Shown here: piece by piece, positions 52,809 through 61,448 of the stretch
Layout of the letters: every line of letters starts with the position of its first letter
How positions within the stretch are numbered: the first letter of the stretch is position 1
From: Phyllobacterium zundukense
GTDB lineage: Bacteria > Pseudomonadota > Alphaproteobacteria > Rhizobiales > Rhizobiaceae
DNA length: 64,000 bases
NCBI RefSeq assembly: GCF_002764115.1
Contig: NZ_CP017942.1
Location: forward strand, 124,001 to 188,000
Direction of reading: 5' to 3'
Position numbers and translations under genes: made by a program
Notes under the pieces: model-generated
Told to the model about the DNA's origin: nothing
Database searches by the model: none
The model's input: the letters and a program-made list of their open reading frames with translations, nothing else

Positions 52809-53796
52809 CTTTTATCCCCAACGCAAAGCGGGCGGTCGCTTCGTCGGTGACGATGACCGAGACATAGCCGGCTTTCAGCGCCGAGACGGCGATCTGCAAT
52901 TTCTCTTCGCCTGCTACCACGCCAATCGACCACTGTTTCGTTTTGAGATATTCGAGACGCAAACCGACGGTCCTGTCGTCGATGGCCGTATCGACAATCT
53001 TGCCGTCACGATCAACGAAACGGCCAAGGATATCACCTACTGCACCGGCTTCCTTCAGGCGGTCGATATCCGCTTCATCAAGATAGCCGGAACTGAGAAG
53101 AACGGACTCGTGGGTGATGCCGCCCATACCGAAGCAGACGACGTCAGCCTGCATGGCCAGCGTCAACACCCGTTCGATGATCGGGTCCTCCTCCAGCACC
53201 TCCCGGGTGCTCTTCTTGCCGACGATTGCCGGAACCGGAAGCAGCGTTGCCGAACCATTGCCCGCCTTGGCGAATTCTTCAGCGACTGCACTCGTATGGG
53301 TCGCTGTCGAGCGCAGATTGGTCGAACCGTTGACGAGAACCACGTGAACGCCGGGATTCCAGTTGCTGGGCAGGAACCTTGCGACAGCCGACATGGTACG
53401 GCCCCAGGACACGCCAATCAGATCTGCCTTGGGATTGAGCCCGGCAAGGTATTTGGCAGCGGCCTGCGCAACGCTTTCCATCAGCAGGGCCGAATCCGTC
53501 GTGCCGCCGGAGGGAACGACGATGGCATCCTTGAGGCCGAATTCCTGCTGCAGCCGGACTTCCAGTTCGGTCTTGCGATAGGCACGCGGGGTGATTTCGA
53601 TGCGGACCACGCCAAGCTCCTTGGCTTCCGTCAACAGCCGTCCGACCTGCCAGCGGGTCAGGCCAAGTTCCGTTGCAATCTCGCTCTGCGTCCGTTCGAG
53701 GTCGTAGTAAAGCTTGGCAACACGCACCATGAGATGTTCACGCTGCTCGTCGGATGGTAACCGGACGGATGGATTGTTCAGTCTTGCATCGTTCAT
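52798..53796 (-). CDS. SorC-family transcriptional regulator
   Basis: A 332-residue regulator with an N-terminal helix-turn-helix (RVAKLYYDLERTQSEIATELGLTRWQVGRLLTEAKELGVVRI, about 25-65) and a C-terminal sugar-phosphate sensing domain (IGVSWGRTMSAVARFLP, VVCFGMGGI, GDILGRFVDRDGKIVD, QIAVSALKAGYVSVIVTDEATARFAL). Members such as EryD and SorC sense phosphorylated intermediates and control linked operons. It lies inside the operon between kinase and ATPase genes, with overlaps on both sides, so it is likely to control the operon promoter near 57440-57635. Confidence 0.9.
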   Translation of the reverse strand: MNDARLNNPSVRLPSDEQREHLMVRVAKLYYDLERTQSEIATELGLTRWQVGRLLTEAKELGVVRIEITPRAYRKTELEVRLQQEFGLKDAIVVPSGGTTDSALLMESVAQAAAKYLAGLNPKADLIGVSWGRTMSAVARFLPSNWNPGVHVVLVNGSTNLRSTATHTSAVAEEFAKAGNGSATLLPVPAIVGKKSTREVLEEDPIIERVLTLAMQADVVCFGMGGITHESVLLSSGYLDEADIDRLKEAGAVGDILGRFVDRDGKIVDTAIDDRTVGLRLEYLKTKQWSIGVVAGEEKLQIAVSALKAGYVSVIVTDEATARFALGIKDGE

Positions 53797-55313
53797 CGTT
53801 CGGCCCCCGCCCTTTGCCGTGCACTCAATGCGTGGAGCATCGGCGTCAATGATTCCGTTGCATTTCTATAAAGTTCCATCGTGTCGCGATAGCGCGCCGA
53901 CCATCTTGCATCCGGCACAACCCCTTTCGTGGATGCCGCGCAGGCCTCGGAAGCCGTGATCAGATCGGGAAACAGACCGAGCGCATGGGCCGAACAGACC
54001 GCAGTGCCAATCAGCGAAAGATTGTCTTCATGCGCGACATGAACCCGCCTGCCCAAGGCATCGACAGTGGCCTGTAACCACAGGGAATTCTTGCATATTC
54101 CACCGGCAATGACGATGCGGTCGACCACAACGCCGCGCTCTTCCAGAACGGCAACGACATTGGCCGAGCCGAGCGCGATAGCATCGACAGCGGAGGCGTA
54201 GACGTCGGCGCGGTCATGGCCAAGCGACAGGCCGAGAACGGCACCGCGCAGATCCGCATCGCGATAGGGCGTGCGGTTGCCCATCCAGTAATCCAGCGTC
54301 AGCAGGCCGGAATTGCGCGCCTGCAGATTCGACGCGTCGCGGATCAACGCCGCATGGCCTTGCTCATCGAGCCCGAAGAGTTTCTGGCTGAACCAGTTGA
54401 GAATCGAGCCCGCCGAGACCTGCCCAGCTTCGACCAGCCACAGACCATCCACCAGGGCATTGGGATAAGGTCCCCAGAAGCCGCTGACATCGCCCTGCTC
54501 CTTCAGGTGGGTCAGATGCACAACCGAAGTCCCACCAATGATGAGCATGCCGCCCGCAGCAACCGTTCCCGCACCGAGCACGCCGATATGTGCGTCAATG
54601 CCTCCCTGGGCAACAATCGCCCGGCCGGTGATGCCGAACTCTTTCGCAATGTCCGGCAGCAGTTCACCGATTGCATCACCGACGGGCACGATGCGTTGCG
54701 GCAGCTTTTGCTGCAGTTCGGGGATGCCAAGGGCTTCGTAGATTTCCGGCACGAAGGCGGCATTCTTCGAATCGTAATTCCATTTGCACGCAGCATTCAT
54801 GCGCGAGCCAACCCACGCGCCGCACAGCCGGTAATTGATGAAATCCAGTGCTTCGCAGATGATATCCGCCTCGGCGAAGATTGCAGGTTCGTTCGCGGCC
54901 AGCCACATGGCTTTTGGAACCAGCCATTCCACTGCGTCGCCGCCGCCGCTATAGGCCATGACCGGATGTTCGACACTTTCAGTCGCGCGGGCTTCCTTGC
55001 TGGCCCGGCAATCCATCCACAGGATCGCCGGATAGAGCGGCTCGCTCCGCGCGTTGCAAATCACGACGGAAGACGCCGTCGTCGCTACGCAGACAGCGGC
55101 GATCTCGCCCGATCCGCATTGCGCAACGGCGCTGCGCCCTGCGTCGACAACCGCCTTCCACCACTCTTCCGGCTGCTGTTCTGCCCAGCCGGCGCGCGGA
55201 TAGGTGGTGGCATAGCTGGCTTGCGACAGGGAGAGCATCATCCTGCGCTCCACATCGTAAACCCCCGCCCTGACACCTCCCGTGCCAAGATCGAAGTTCA
55301 GGACAAGTGTCAT
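53793..55313 (-). CDS. FGGY-family carbohydrate kinase
   Basis: A 506-residue sugar kinase. The N-terminal phosphate-1 motif is LNFDLGTGGVRAGVYD, followed by CVATTASSVVICN and LWMDCRASKEA. The C-terminal half has GGTSVVHL, the YRDADLRGAVLGLSLGHDRADVY block and the adenosine motif IVIAGGICKNSLWLQATVDALG. Substrates of this family include xylulose, ribulose, erythritol and similar compounds; the sequence does not identify one. In this operon it would phosphorylate the imported sugar, or the ketose made by the neighbouring dehydrogenase. The start overlaps nothing; its stop overlaps the regulator start by four bases. Confidence 0.9.
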   Translation of the reverse strand: MTLVLNFDLGTGGVRAGVYDVERRMMLSLSQASYATTYPRAGWAEQQPEEWWKAVVDAGRSAVAQCGSGEIAAVCVATTASSVVICNARSEPLYPAILWMDCRASKEARATESVEHPVMAYSGGGDAVEWLVPKAMWLAANEPAIFAEADIICEALDFINYRLCGAWVGSRMNAACKWNYDSKNAAFVPEIYEALGIPELQQKLPQRIVPVGDAIGELLPDIAKEFGITGRAIVAQGGIDAHIGVLGAGTVAAGGMLIIGGTSVVHLTHLKEQGDVSGFWGPYPNALVDGLWLVEAGQVSAGSILNWFSQKLFGLDEQGHAALIRDASNLQARNSGLLTLDYWMGNRTPYRDADLRGAVLGLSLGHDRADVYASAVDAIALGSANVVAVLEERGVVVDRIVIAGGICKNSLWLQATVDALGRRVHVAHEDNLSLIGTAVCSAHALGLFPDLITASEACAASTKGVVPDARWSARYRDTMELYRNATESLTPMLHALSARQRAGAER

Positions 55314-55341
55314 CCCTTAAAACTCCTCCCGTTCCGCCCGC

Positions 55342-56364
55342 TCAGGGACGGAACATCACTTTCGAAAAGAACATGGACCTTTCGGTCTGAAATTTCTCGA
55401 ACATGCCGGGCAGTTCGGCAAGATCGAGATCATGGGTGATCATGAACTCCCATTCAAGCTCGCCCGAACCGAGCTTTTCCAGTGTGACTGTCCATTGCGG
55501 CCCCGGATAGGGCGCGCCGAAGGAGTTCCACGATCCGTGCAGGGAAATCTCCTGCCTGAGGAAATGCTGGAAGGTCTTGTTGTCCAGCGTGACGTCCGCA
55601 ACCGGAATGCCGATGAACACGACATGACCGCTGGGCGCAGCCATTTTCACCGCCATATTGATCGACGAGGGATGACCGGCGGCTTCGATAATCGTGTCGC
55701 AAAGCAGATGCGACGGGATATCTGCGCCGGCAAGCAAAGTGTGCTTTGCGCCCGCGCGGCGCGCCATCGCCAGTTTCTCCTCGGATACATCCACGGCGAC
55801 AACTTCGCTGGCACCCATCAATCGCATCCACTGGATGGCGAAGAGGCCTATCGGTCCGCAGCCGATGACGGCACCGCGCTGGCCCATGCCGATACCGCCG
55901 GCCTTCCAGATCGCATGGAGCGCAATCGAAGCCGGATCCGTCATGGCGACGGCACGCGGATCGATGCCTTCCGGCGTCTTCAGCAGGTTGGAAACCGGGA
56001 CGCAGACATATTCCGCATAGGCGCCATTTCGCCGCGAGCCGAAATAATCATAGTCCCGGCAGCGCGAAAACTGACCCTTCTGGCACTGGTCGCACTTGAA
56101 ACAGGGCAGCATGGGCGGAACTGCGACCAGTTCGCCGACCTTGAAGCCTTCGACGCCCGCGCCGATCGCGGTAATGTGGCCGGAAAACTCATGACCGCAG
56201 ATGAGCGGCATCTTGTGGGCACCCTTGATCAGCATGCGCGGCATGTCCGACCCGCAGACACCGACCGAGGCAACACGCAAGAGGACGTGGCCGGCGGCGA
56301 GTTCCGGAACCGGAACATCTTCGAGGCGAATATCGCCAGGGGCATAAAGCACTGCTGCGCGCAT
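55342..56364 (-). CDS. zinc-dependent alcohol dehydrogenase (GatD-like polyol dehydrogenase)
   Basis: A 340-residue medium-chain dehydrogenase. The catalytic zinc site is seen in VGVCGSDMPRMLIKGAH and GHEFSGHI. The structural zinc cysteines are in PCFKCDQCQKGQFSRC, and the NAD motif is GAVIGCGPIGLFAI. The CGSD-(M/I)-PR and GAHxxP blocks recall galactitol-1-phosphate 5-dehydrogenase and related polyol dehydrogenases. It would oxidise a polyol or polyol phosphate within the imported-sugar pathway. The ATG at 56364 has AAGGA upstream; the frame is open to 56538 but overlaps the binding-protein gene there. Confidence 0.9.
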   Translation of the reverse strand: MRAAVLYAPGDIRLEDVPVPELAAGHVLLRVASVGVCGSDMPRMLIKGAHKMPLICGHEFSGHITAIGAGVEGFKVGELVAVPPMLPCFKCDQCQKGQFSRCRDYDYFGSRRNGAYAEYVCVPVSNLLKTPEGIDPRAVAMTDPASIALHAIWKAGGIGMGQRGAVIGCGPIGLFAIQWMRLMGASEVVAVDVSEEKLAMARRAGAKHTLLAGADIPSHLLCDTIIEAAGHPSSINMAVKMAAPSGHVVFIGIPVADVTLDNKTFQHFLRQEISLHGSWNSFGAPYPGPQWTVTLEKLGSGELEWEFMITHDLDLAELPGMFEKFQTERSMFFSKVMFRP

Positions 56365-56443
56365 GAAAAAATCCTTGGATGGAAAACTGCAAAGAAACTG
56401 CGGGGCAGGATGTTCCCTGCCCCGCAGGCTCGGGAGGCGGCCC

Positions 56444-57439
56444 TTACTGGCCGAGAACTTGCGGACGATACTCGGCGAACAATCCTTCGCGCGGGAAATC
56501 GGCGACGTTCTTCGACGTAACGAGCGTCGATCCTGCATCGACGAACTTGGCCACTTCCTTCTTGGCCGCCGCTTCTCGCGCGACCTGGATCGTCACATCG
56601 CCGAGATATTTCGGATCGTTCAGCGTGGAGGCGATGTAGTTGCCGCCTTCGGCAATGATGGTCAGCGCTTCCGACAGTCCGTCGACACCGGCGACGAGCA
56701 CATCGTTGCGGTTGTTTTCCTTCAGAACCTGCAATGCACCCAGCGCCATATCGTCATTGTGCGCATAGACCACCTTCACATCCGGATTGGCCTGGAGCAG
56801 ATCCTGCATGGCGGTAACGGCATTGGCGCGGATATATTCCGCATAAGGACCCTCGACGATGGTGTGACCGGAGCCTTCGAGCGCAGCGTGGAAACCATCG
56901 CGGCGATCCATCATCACGGCGCCGCCGGCATCGCCCTGAATTTCGATGATCTTGGCCTTCTCAACCCCGTCGGCTTTCAACCGGGCGACGACGGCTTCGC
57001 CAACCATCTGGCCCATCTTCTTGTTGTCGCGCCCGACATGGGCTGTGACGCCCTTGCCGTTGACGCTGCGATCGACCGTGATGACCGGAATGCCGGCGGC
57101 AATAGCGGCCTCGAGCGAGGGAACGACCGCGTCGGGATTGACCGGATTGATGATCAGCGCGTTGACGCCCTGCGTGATGAGATCCTGGATATCATTGTTC
57201 TGCTTGCTGACATCACCATTGGCATCAAGGAACACGAGCGTGTCACCGCCCGCCTTGGCGGCAGCTTCAGCGCCCGTCTTCAACTGTACATAGAACGGCG
57301 ACTGCAACGTCACCTGACTGAAGCCGATCTTCAAGCCCTCCGCATTGGCGGCAGGCAGGGGCATGCCAAAGCCTACGGCGAGCGACAGCGCGGATACGGC
57401 AAGGGCAAATTTCGACAGAAAGCGACGGCGATTGAGCAT
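56444..57439 (-). CDS. ribose-type ABC transporter substrate-binding protein
   Basis: A 331-residue periplasmic sugar-binding protein of the RbsB family. The signal region (MLNRRRFLSKFALAVSALSL, ending near ANA-EG) has an RRRFL start that may be a twin-arginine signal. The mature part has IGFSQVTLQSPFYVQL, LIINPVNPDAVVPSLEAA, PVITVDRSV, VYAHNDDMALGALQVL and VAGVDGLSEAL. The ATG at 57439 follows a strong GGGAGGAAAA site. It is the first gene of the operon that ends with the aldehyde dehydrogenase. Confidence 0.93.
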   Translation of the reverse strand: MLNRRRFLSKFALAVSALSLAVGFGMPLPAANAEGLKIGFSQVTLQSPFYVQLKTGAEAAAKAGGDTLVFLDANGDVSKQNNDIQDLITQGVNALIINPVNPDAVVPSLEAAIAAGIPVITVDRSVNGKGVTAHVGRDNKKMGQMVGEAVVARLKADGVEKAKIIEIQGDAGGAVMMDRRDGFHAALEGSGHTIVEGPYAEYIRANAVTAMQDLLQANPDVKVVYAHNDDMALGALQVLKENNRNDVLVAGVDGLSEALTIIAEGGNYIASTLNDPKYLGDVTIQVAREAAAKKEVAKFVDAGSTLVTSKNVADFPREGLFAEYRPQVLGQ

Positions 57440-57635
57440 GGTTTTCCTCCCCAAAGACTCAGATTTTCGGCAAAACAACAAAAGTGCAAATATTGCTCAT
57501 TTGTAAATTCAGATAAGCAGAAGTTTTTTGACCTGTCAACGCGGCGTGTTCAAAATGCCGTGATGCGATCGCCGCTTGCCTTTGGCTCGTCGCAGGAACT
57601 AAGCTCCCCCAGCTCCTCAACATCCGAGTCCTCCC
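57440..57635. promoter_or_regulatory. divergent promoter region of sugar operon and dehydratase
   Basis: The 196 bases between the divergent binding-protein and dehydratase genes include an A/T-rich part (57460-57530) suited to the sugar operon promoter. GCAA-ATA-TTGC at 57486-57496, followed by CATTTGTAAATTC, is a weak candidate for the SorC regulator. No strong dyad is present. Confidence 0.35.
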
Positions 57636-58574
57636 ATGTCCCTTGAGATTACGCATGAACGCATCGCCGGGATCGAACGGCTGATCCGTCCGCATATCCG
57701 CCACACACCGGTCCTGCGCGTCGACATGGCTGATTTCGGCCTTGCGGCCAGACCCGTCGACCTGAAGCTCGAATGCCTGCAGCATTCGGGATCGTTCAAG
57801 GCGCGCGGTGCCTTTACCAATCTTTTGACCCGGCCAGTGCCAGATGCCGGCGTCGTTGCAGCCTCGGGCGGCAATCATGGTGCGGCGGTCGCCTATGCCG
57901 CCATGCGGCTGGGCGTGCGCGCCGCCATCTTCGTGCCGGGCGTCACCTCTCCCGCCAAGGCCGAACGCATTCGCGGCTACGGTGCCAATCTGGTCATCGG
58001 CGGTGAGCGCTATGCGGATGCGCTCGCGGCAAGTGAGCGATACGCCAAAGAAAGCGGCGCTCTCGCCATTCACGCCTTCGATCAACCGGAAACCCTGCTT
58101 GGCCAGGGAACACTTGGCGCGGAGATCGAAGCCGATCTGCCGGAGATCACGACGCTCCTGGTGGCAGTTGGAGGCGGCGGCCTGATTGGCGGCATTGCTG
58201 CATGGTTTCGCGGCAGGGTGAAGATCGTCGCCGTCGAACCGGAGGGCTCGCCGACCCTGCACCTCGCTTTGGCAGCCGGAGAACCTGTGGACGCACCGGC
58301 CGAAGGTATCGCGGCCGACTCGCTGGCGCCGAAGCGGGTGGGTGAGCTGATGTTTCCGATCGCTCAGGCCTTTGTCGAGCGCTCGATACTGGTGTCCGAC
58401 GATGATATCCGTGCCGCGCAACATGCCCTCTGGGACAAGGTGCGTATCGTGGCCGAGCCTGGTGGCGCTGCAGCGCTCGCCGCGCTGCTGTCTGGAAGAT
58501 ATGCGCCCGGGCCGGATGAGCGCATGGCTGTCCTCGTCTGCGGCGCCAATACGACCGCTGTGAAGTTCGATTAA
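57636..58574 (+). CDS. PLP-dependent serine/threonine dehydratase-like protein
   Basis: A 312-residue fold-type II pyridoxal-phosphate enzyme. The cofactor lysine is in HSGSFKARGAF, the substrate loop is ASGGNHGAAVAYAA, and the phosphate-binding glycine run is VAVGGGGLIGGIAAWF. It resembles short biodegradative threonine/serine dehydratases without a regulatory ACT domain, which release ammonia and a 2-oxo acid. Serine racemase or hydroxyaspartate dehydratase are alternatives. It is transcribed away from the sugar operon and followed by a terminator. Confidence 0.88.
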   Translation: MSLEITHERIAGIERLIRPHIRHTPVLRVDMADFGLAARPVDLKLECLQHSGSFKARGAFTNLLTRPVPDAGVVAASGGNHGAAVAYAAMRLGVRAAIFVPGVTSPAKAERIRGYGANLVIGGERYADALAASERYAKESGALAIHAFDQPETLLGQGTLGAEIEADLPEITTLLVAVGGGGLIGGIAAWFRGRVKIVAVEPEGSPTLHLALAAGEPVDAPAEGIAADSLAPKRVGELMFPIAQAFVERSILVSDDDIRAAQHALWDKVRIVAEPGGAAALAALLSGRYAPGPDERMAVLVCGANTTAVKFD

Positions 58575-58604
58575 ACTCGAGACATTTTATCTGAAGCCCC
58601 GAAA

Positions 58605-58637
58605 CGCAAAAAACCCGCTTGAGGCGGGGTTTTTGCG
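58605..58637 (+). terminator. Rho-independent terminator
   Basis: CGCAAAAAACCCGC and GCGGGGTTTTTGCG form a near-perfect stem with a short TTGAG loop, including A and T tracts, 30 bases after the dehydratase stop. A similar terminator occurs at 63018-63048. Confidence 0.88.
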
Positions 58638-58705
58638 GATCTGGTGGATGAGAACCTGATTTTGACGGGAAGGATTTGGTCTTGGGTTTCAGGCTTTGTC
58701 GGTTC

Positions 58706-58740
58706 GGGTCTCAGTCAGTCCACTGGACTGACTGAGACCC
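58706..58740. repeat. 35-base hairpin with perfect 16-bp arms
   Basis: GGGTCTCAGTCAGTCC and its exact complement are separated by only ACT. It overlaps the 3' end of the decayed royal-jelly-type fragment. No T-tract follows on either strand, so a simple terminator is unlikely. Confidence 0.85.
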
Positions 58741-59028
58741 TTTGCCGGACGACCGCACACCCTTCAGCTTATGCGCCTGACGCGGTGAGGCGTGGAGGGT
58801 ATTGCCGGTGGTTACGGTCCAATAGAGGGTGCTGCCGTCCGTTGACAAGGCGATGCCGTTGATGCCGATGAGAACCGGTTGGCCTTCCCACACAGCCTCG
58901 CCATGCGAAACGACCCGGATATCCTTCTTGATCTGAACCGAAGAATCCTGATTCAACAGGCGCCGGGCACTGTTGCCGTCGAAATTGGGCGCGCGTTGCG
59001 GCGGATGGCCGCGAGCGTCCGCGTGCAT
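58711..59028 (-). pseudogene. fragment of a major royal jelly / dopachrome-tautomerase-type gene
   Basis: The frame from about 59028 to 58780 encodes ARRLLNQDSSVQIKKDIRVV, then VSHGEAVW and IGINGIALSTDGSTLYWTVT, a stretch typical of the central beta-propeller part of yellow/major-royal-jelly-type proteins. After TGNTLHAS the homology stops and the frame runs into the 35-base hairpin. The N-terminal half and C-terminal third of a normal protein (about 350-400 residues) are missing, and no start is preserved. It is a relic. Confidence 0.65.
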
Positions 59029-59172
59029 CGGTAAGCACTTCGACCAGACGCACTCTGGCGGACAGCCGCGAACGAGATGCTAATCACCACGCCCTATAAT
59101 ACTAATCAACGCCCTCTTGACTCCTAATTGACACCGGACATACTCCTGATATCCACTCCTGATGGAATCAGC

Positions 59173-60393
59173 ATGTACAAGCGATTTGTCGAGCAGCGCG
59201 CGGAAGAGGCCCTTTCAGATACCCCCGTGGTGCTGATCGTCGGCCCTCGCCGCGCAGGCAAGACGACGCTGGTGCGCAAGATGGGAGATGCGGGGCGCAC
59301 CTATATCACCCTCGATAACCAGACGGTGCTCGACGCGGCGCGGTCCAATCCGGTGGGCTTCATCCGGGGACTGGACCGGGCGATCATCGATGAGATCCAA
59401 CGCGCACCCGATCTGCTGCTCGCGATCAAGAAAACTGTCGACGAGGACTACCGCCCCGGCCGTTTCTTGCTGACCGGCTCGGCCAATGTCCTCACCCTTC
59501 CCCGCGTTGCCGACAGCCTGGCTGGCCGGATGGAGACCCTTCAGATGCTGCCTCTGGCGCAAGCCGAGGTCGCTGGCCGAACACCCACATTCCTGAACCG
59601 TCTGTTCGAGGGGAAGCTGCAGGGCGACAAGGCGGCCGTTGTCGGAGACGATCTGGTCCGGCTAGTGCTCCAGGGCGGCTTTCCCGAAGCTATCGCCCGC
59701 GAGAGCGAACGACGGCGCCAGGATTGGGCCCGGTCCTATCTGACCTCCATTCTGACGCGGGATCTGCGGGACATCGCCGAGATCGAGAGACTGACTGACC
59801 TGCCCAAATTCGTTCGCCTGCTGGCGGAGCATTCAGGTCAGTTGGTCAATTATTCGGAGTTCGCCGGCAGCATTGATGTCAACTACAAGACCGGCCAGCG
59901 CTATGTCGGGCTACTGGAACAGGTGTTTCTCGTTTCGACACTTCAGCCCTGGTACTCGAATGCGCTGAAACGGATCATCAAGACGCCGAAGCTGCATTTC
60001 CTCGATTCCGGATTGCTCGCCACCAATCGAGGCCTGACCTTCGAGCGCGTGGCGGCGGATCGCGGCGCATTTGGCGCGCTGCTGGAGAGCTTCGTGTTCT
60101 CCGAGGTCAGAAAGCTGATGACCGGCTCGGAGCTGCGGCTGACGCCCTATCACTTCCGTGATCAGAAGATGCGTGAAGTCGATATCGTGCTGGAGCGCGA
60201 CGACGGCATGATCGTCGGGATCGAGGTGAAAGCCAGCGCCACGGTTAAGACGGCAGATTTCAGCGGCCTGCGAACGCTGGCGGAGGCCTGCGGCGACAGG
60301 TTCGCCTATGGCGTCGTTCTCTACGACAGCGGCGACCTCGTTCCTTTCGGGAATCGGCTTGCGGCCGCTCCTTTATCGACCCTCTGGGCTTGA
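59173..60393 (+). CDS. ATP-binding protein with C-terminal DUF4143 domain
   Basis: A 406-residue protein of the AAA_14/DUF4143 type. The P-loop is VVLIVGPRRAGKTTLVRKM (about residues 18-37), Walker B is RAIIDEIQRAPDLLLAIKK, followed by GRFLLTGSANVLTLPRVADSLAGR, and the C-terminal DUF4143 part includes LHFLDSGLLA, VFSEVRKL and REVDIVLERDDGMIVGIEVKAS, a PD-(D/E)xK nuclease-like motif. The role is unknown; members are frequent in accessory regions and suspected in defence or stress. The ATG at 59173 is preferred over one at 59128 because it gives the usual family start (MYKRFVEQR). It ends 35 bases before an IS3 element. Confidence 0.85.
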   Translation: MYKRFVEQRAEEALSDTPVVLIVGPRRAGKTTLVRKMGDAGRTYITLDNQTVLDAARSNPVGFIRGLDRAIIDEIQRAPDLLLAIKKTVDEDYRPGRFLLTGSANVLTLPRVADSLAGRMETLQMLPLAQAEVAGRTPTFLNRLFEGKLQGDKAAVVGDDLVRLVLQGGFPEAIARESERRRQDWARSYLTSILTRDLRDIAEIERLTDLPKFVRLLAEHSGQLVNYSEFAGSIDVNYKTGQRYVGLLEQVFLVSTLQPWYSNALKRIIKTPKLHFLDSGLLATNRGLTFERVAADRGAFGALLESFVFSEVRKLMTGSELRLTPYHFRDQKMREVDIVLERDDGMIVGIEVKASATVKTADFSGLRTLAEACGDRFAYGVVLYDSGDLVPFGNRLAAAPLSTLWA

Positions 60394-60453
60394 GAACGCG
60401 CATGGAAGCCTGCATTCTCAAACTTGCTGACCTGCTCCCGCTTATGTCCGCAT

Positions 60454-61302
60454 TTATAAGTTAGCTCTGTTCTGGTTTTGGCCTTTTTGGGACCGGGTTG
60501 CGAACTCATAGGGTGTCATGCCGTCAAGGCTGGTGTGGGGGCGGTTCAGATTATAGTCAATCCTCCATTCCTCGATGATCTGGCGGGCGTGCCGATAGCT
60601 GGTGAAGAGATGCTCGTTGAGGCACTCATCGCGCAGTCTGCCGTTGAAGCTTTCGATAAAGCCGTTCTGCATCGGTTTTCCCGGTGCGATATAGTGCCAG
60701 TCGACCTGGCGTTCCTGCTGCCATTCCAAGATGGCATTCGAGGTCAGTTCGGTGCCATTGTCCGAGACAACCATGCAGGGAATTCCACGGTGTTCGACGA
60801 TCCTGTCGAGCTCCCGGCCAACGCGCGTTCCCGAGATCGAATTGTCGACGACGGTTGCCAGACATTCGCGGCTGAAGTCATCGATGACGCAGAGCACCCG
60901 GAAGCGGCGGCCGTCGGTCAAAGAATCCGAGACGAAGTCGAGGCTCCAACGCTGGTTTGGTCCCTGGGGGATCGCCATCGGCGCACGTGTGCCAAGCGCT
61001 CGTTTGCGGCCGCCACGCTTGCGCACCGTCAGCCGCTCCTCTTTGTAGAGGCGGTAAAGCTTCTTCCAATTGACCTCGACACCTTCTCGCTTCAGCAGAA
61101 TGTGAAGCCGGCGGTAGCCAAAGCGGCGACGTTCGCTGGCCAGCTCCCGCATGCGGTGGCGGAGATCTGCATCATCCGCCCGGCTTGACCGATAGCGATA
61201 AACCCGCGGATCAATCCCCACCAGTCCACAGGCACGGCGTTGCGAGTAGTTCTTTTCATTCATGGCCCAGTTCACGGCATCTCTCCTCGAACCGGGCCTC
61301 AA
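60454..61302 (-). CDS. IS3-family transposase OrfB
   Basis: A 282-residue integrase-type transposase with a complete DDE triad: Asp in [10 protein letters not shown], Asp in [12 protein letters not shown] and Glu in [17 protein letters not shown]. The N-terminal part has the HTH_21-type segment [31 protein letters not shown]. It begins at a TTG overlapping the orfA stop, as usual for OrfAB expression by frameshift or coupling. Since orfA is interrupted, transposition is unlikely without help. Confidence 0.9.
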   Translation of the reverse strand: MRPGSRRDAVNWAMNEKNYSQRRACGLVGIDPRVYRYRSSRADDADLRHRMRELASERRRFGYRRLHILLKREGVEVNWKKLYRLYKEERLTVRKRGGRKRALGTRAPMAIPQGPNQRWSLDFVSDSLTDGRRFRVLCVIDDFSRECLATVVDNSISGTRVGRELDRIVEHRGIPCMVVSDNGTELTSNAILEWQQERQVDWHYIAPGKPMQNGFIESFNGRLRDECLNEHLFTSYRHARQIIEEWRIDYNLNRPHTSLDGMTPYEFATRSQKGQNQNRANL

Positions 61303-61448
61303 AAGTTTTTTCCAAGCATCTCTTTGAGCGTCGATACATCCAGCATCGCATCCGCCAAGAGACGCTTCAGTTTGCCGTTTTCTTCCTCAAGTGCCTTTAG
61401 CCTCTTGGCTTCCGGCACTTCCATGCCACCAAACTTCGAGCGCCACTT
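61299..61448 (-). pseudogene. IS3 OrfA, C-terminal part
   Basis: The frame encodes KWRSKFGGMEVPEAKRLKAL, then [20 protein letters not shown] to KNF, the leucine-zipper half of an IS3 OrfA. Its first codon abuts the inserted IS110/IS1111 element. Joined with 62771-62887 it restores an 88-residue OrfA. Confidence 0.88.

Noticed and set aside
54216-56520. Long open frames on the plus strand (54216-55439 and 55432-56520)
   Set aside because: They mirror the FGGY kinase and dehydrogenase genes on the other strand and contain no recognisable domain.
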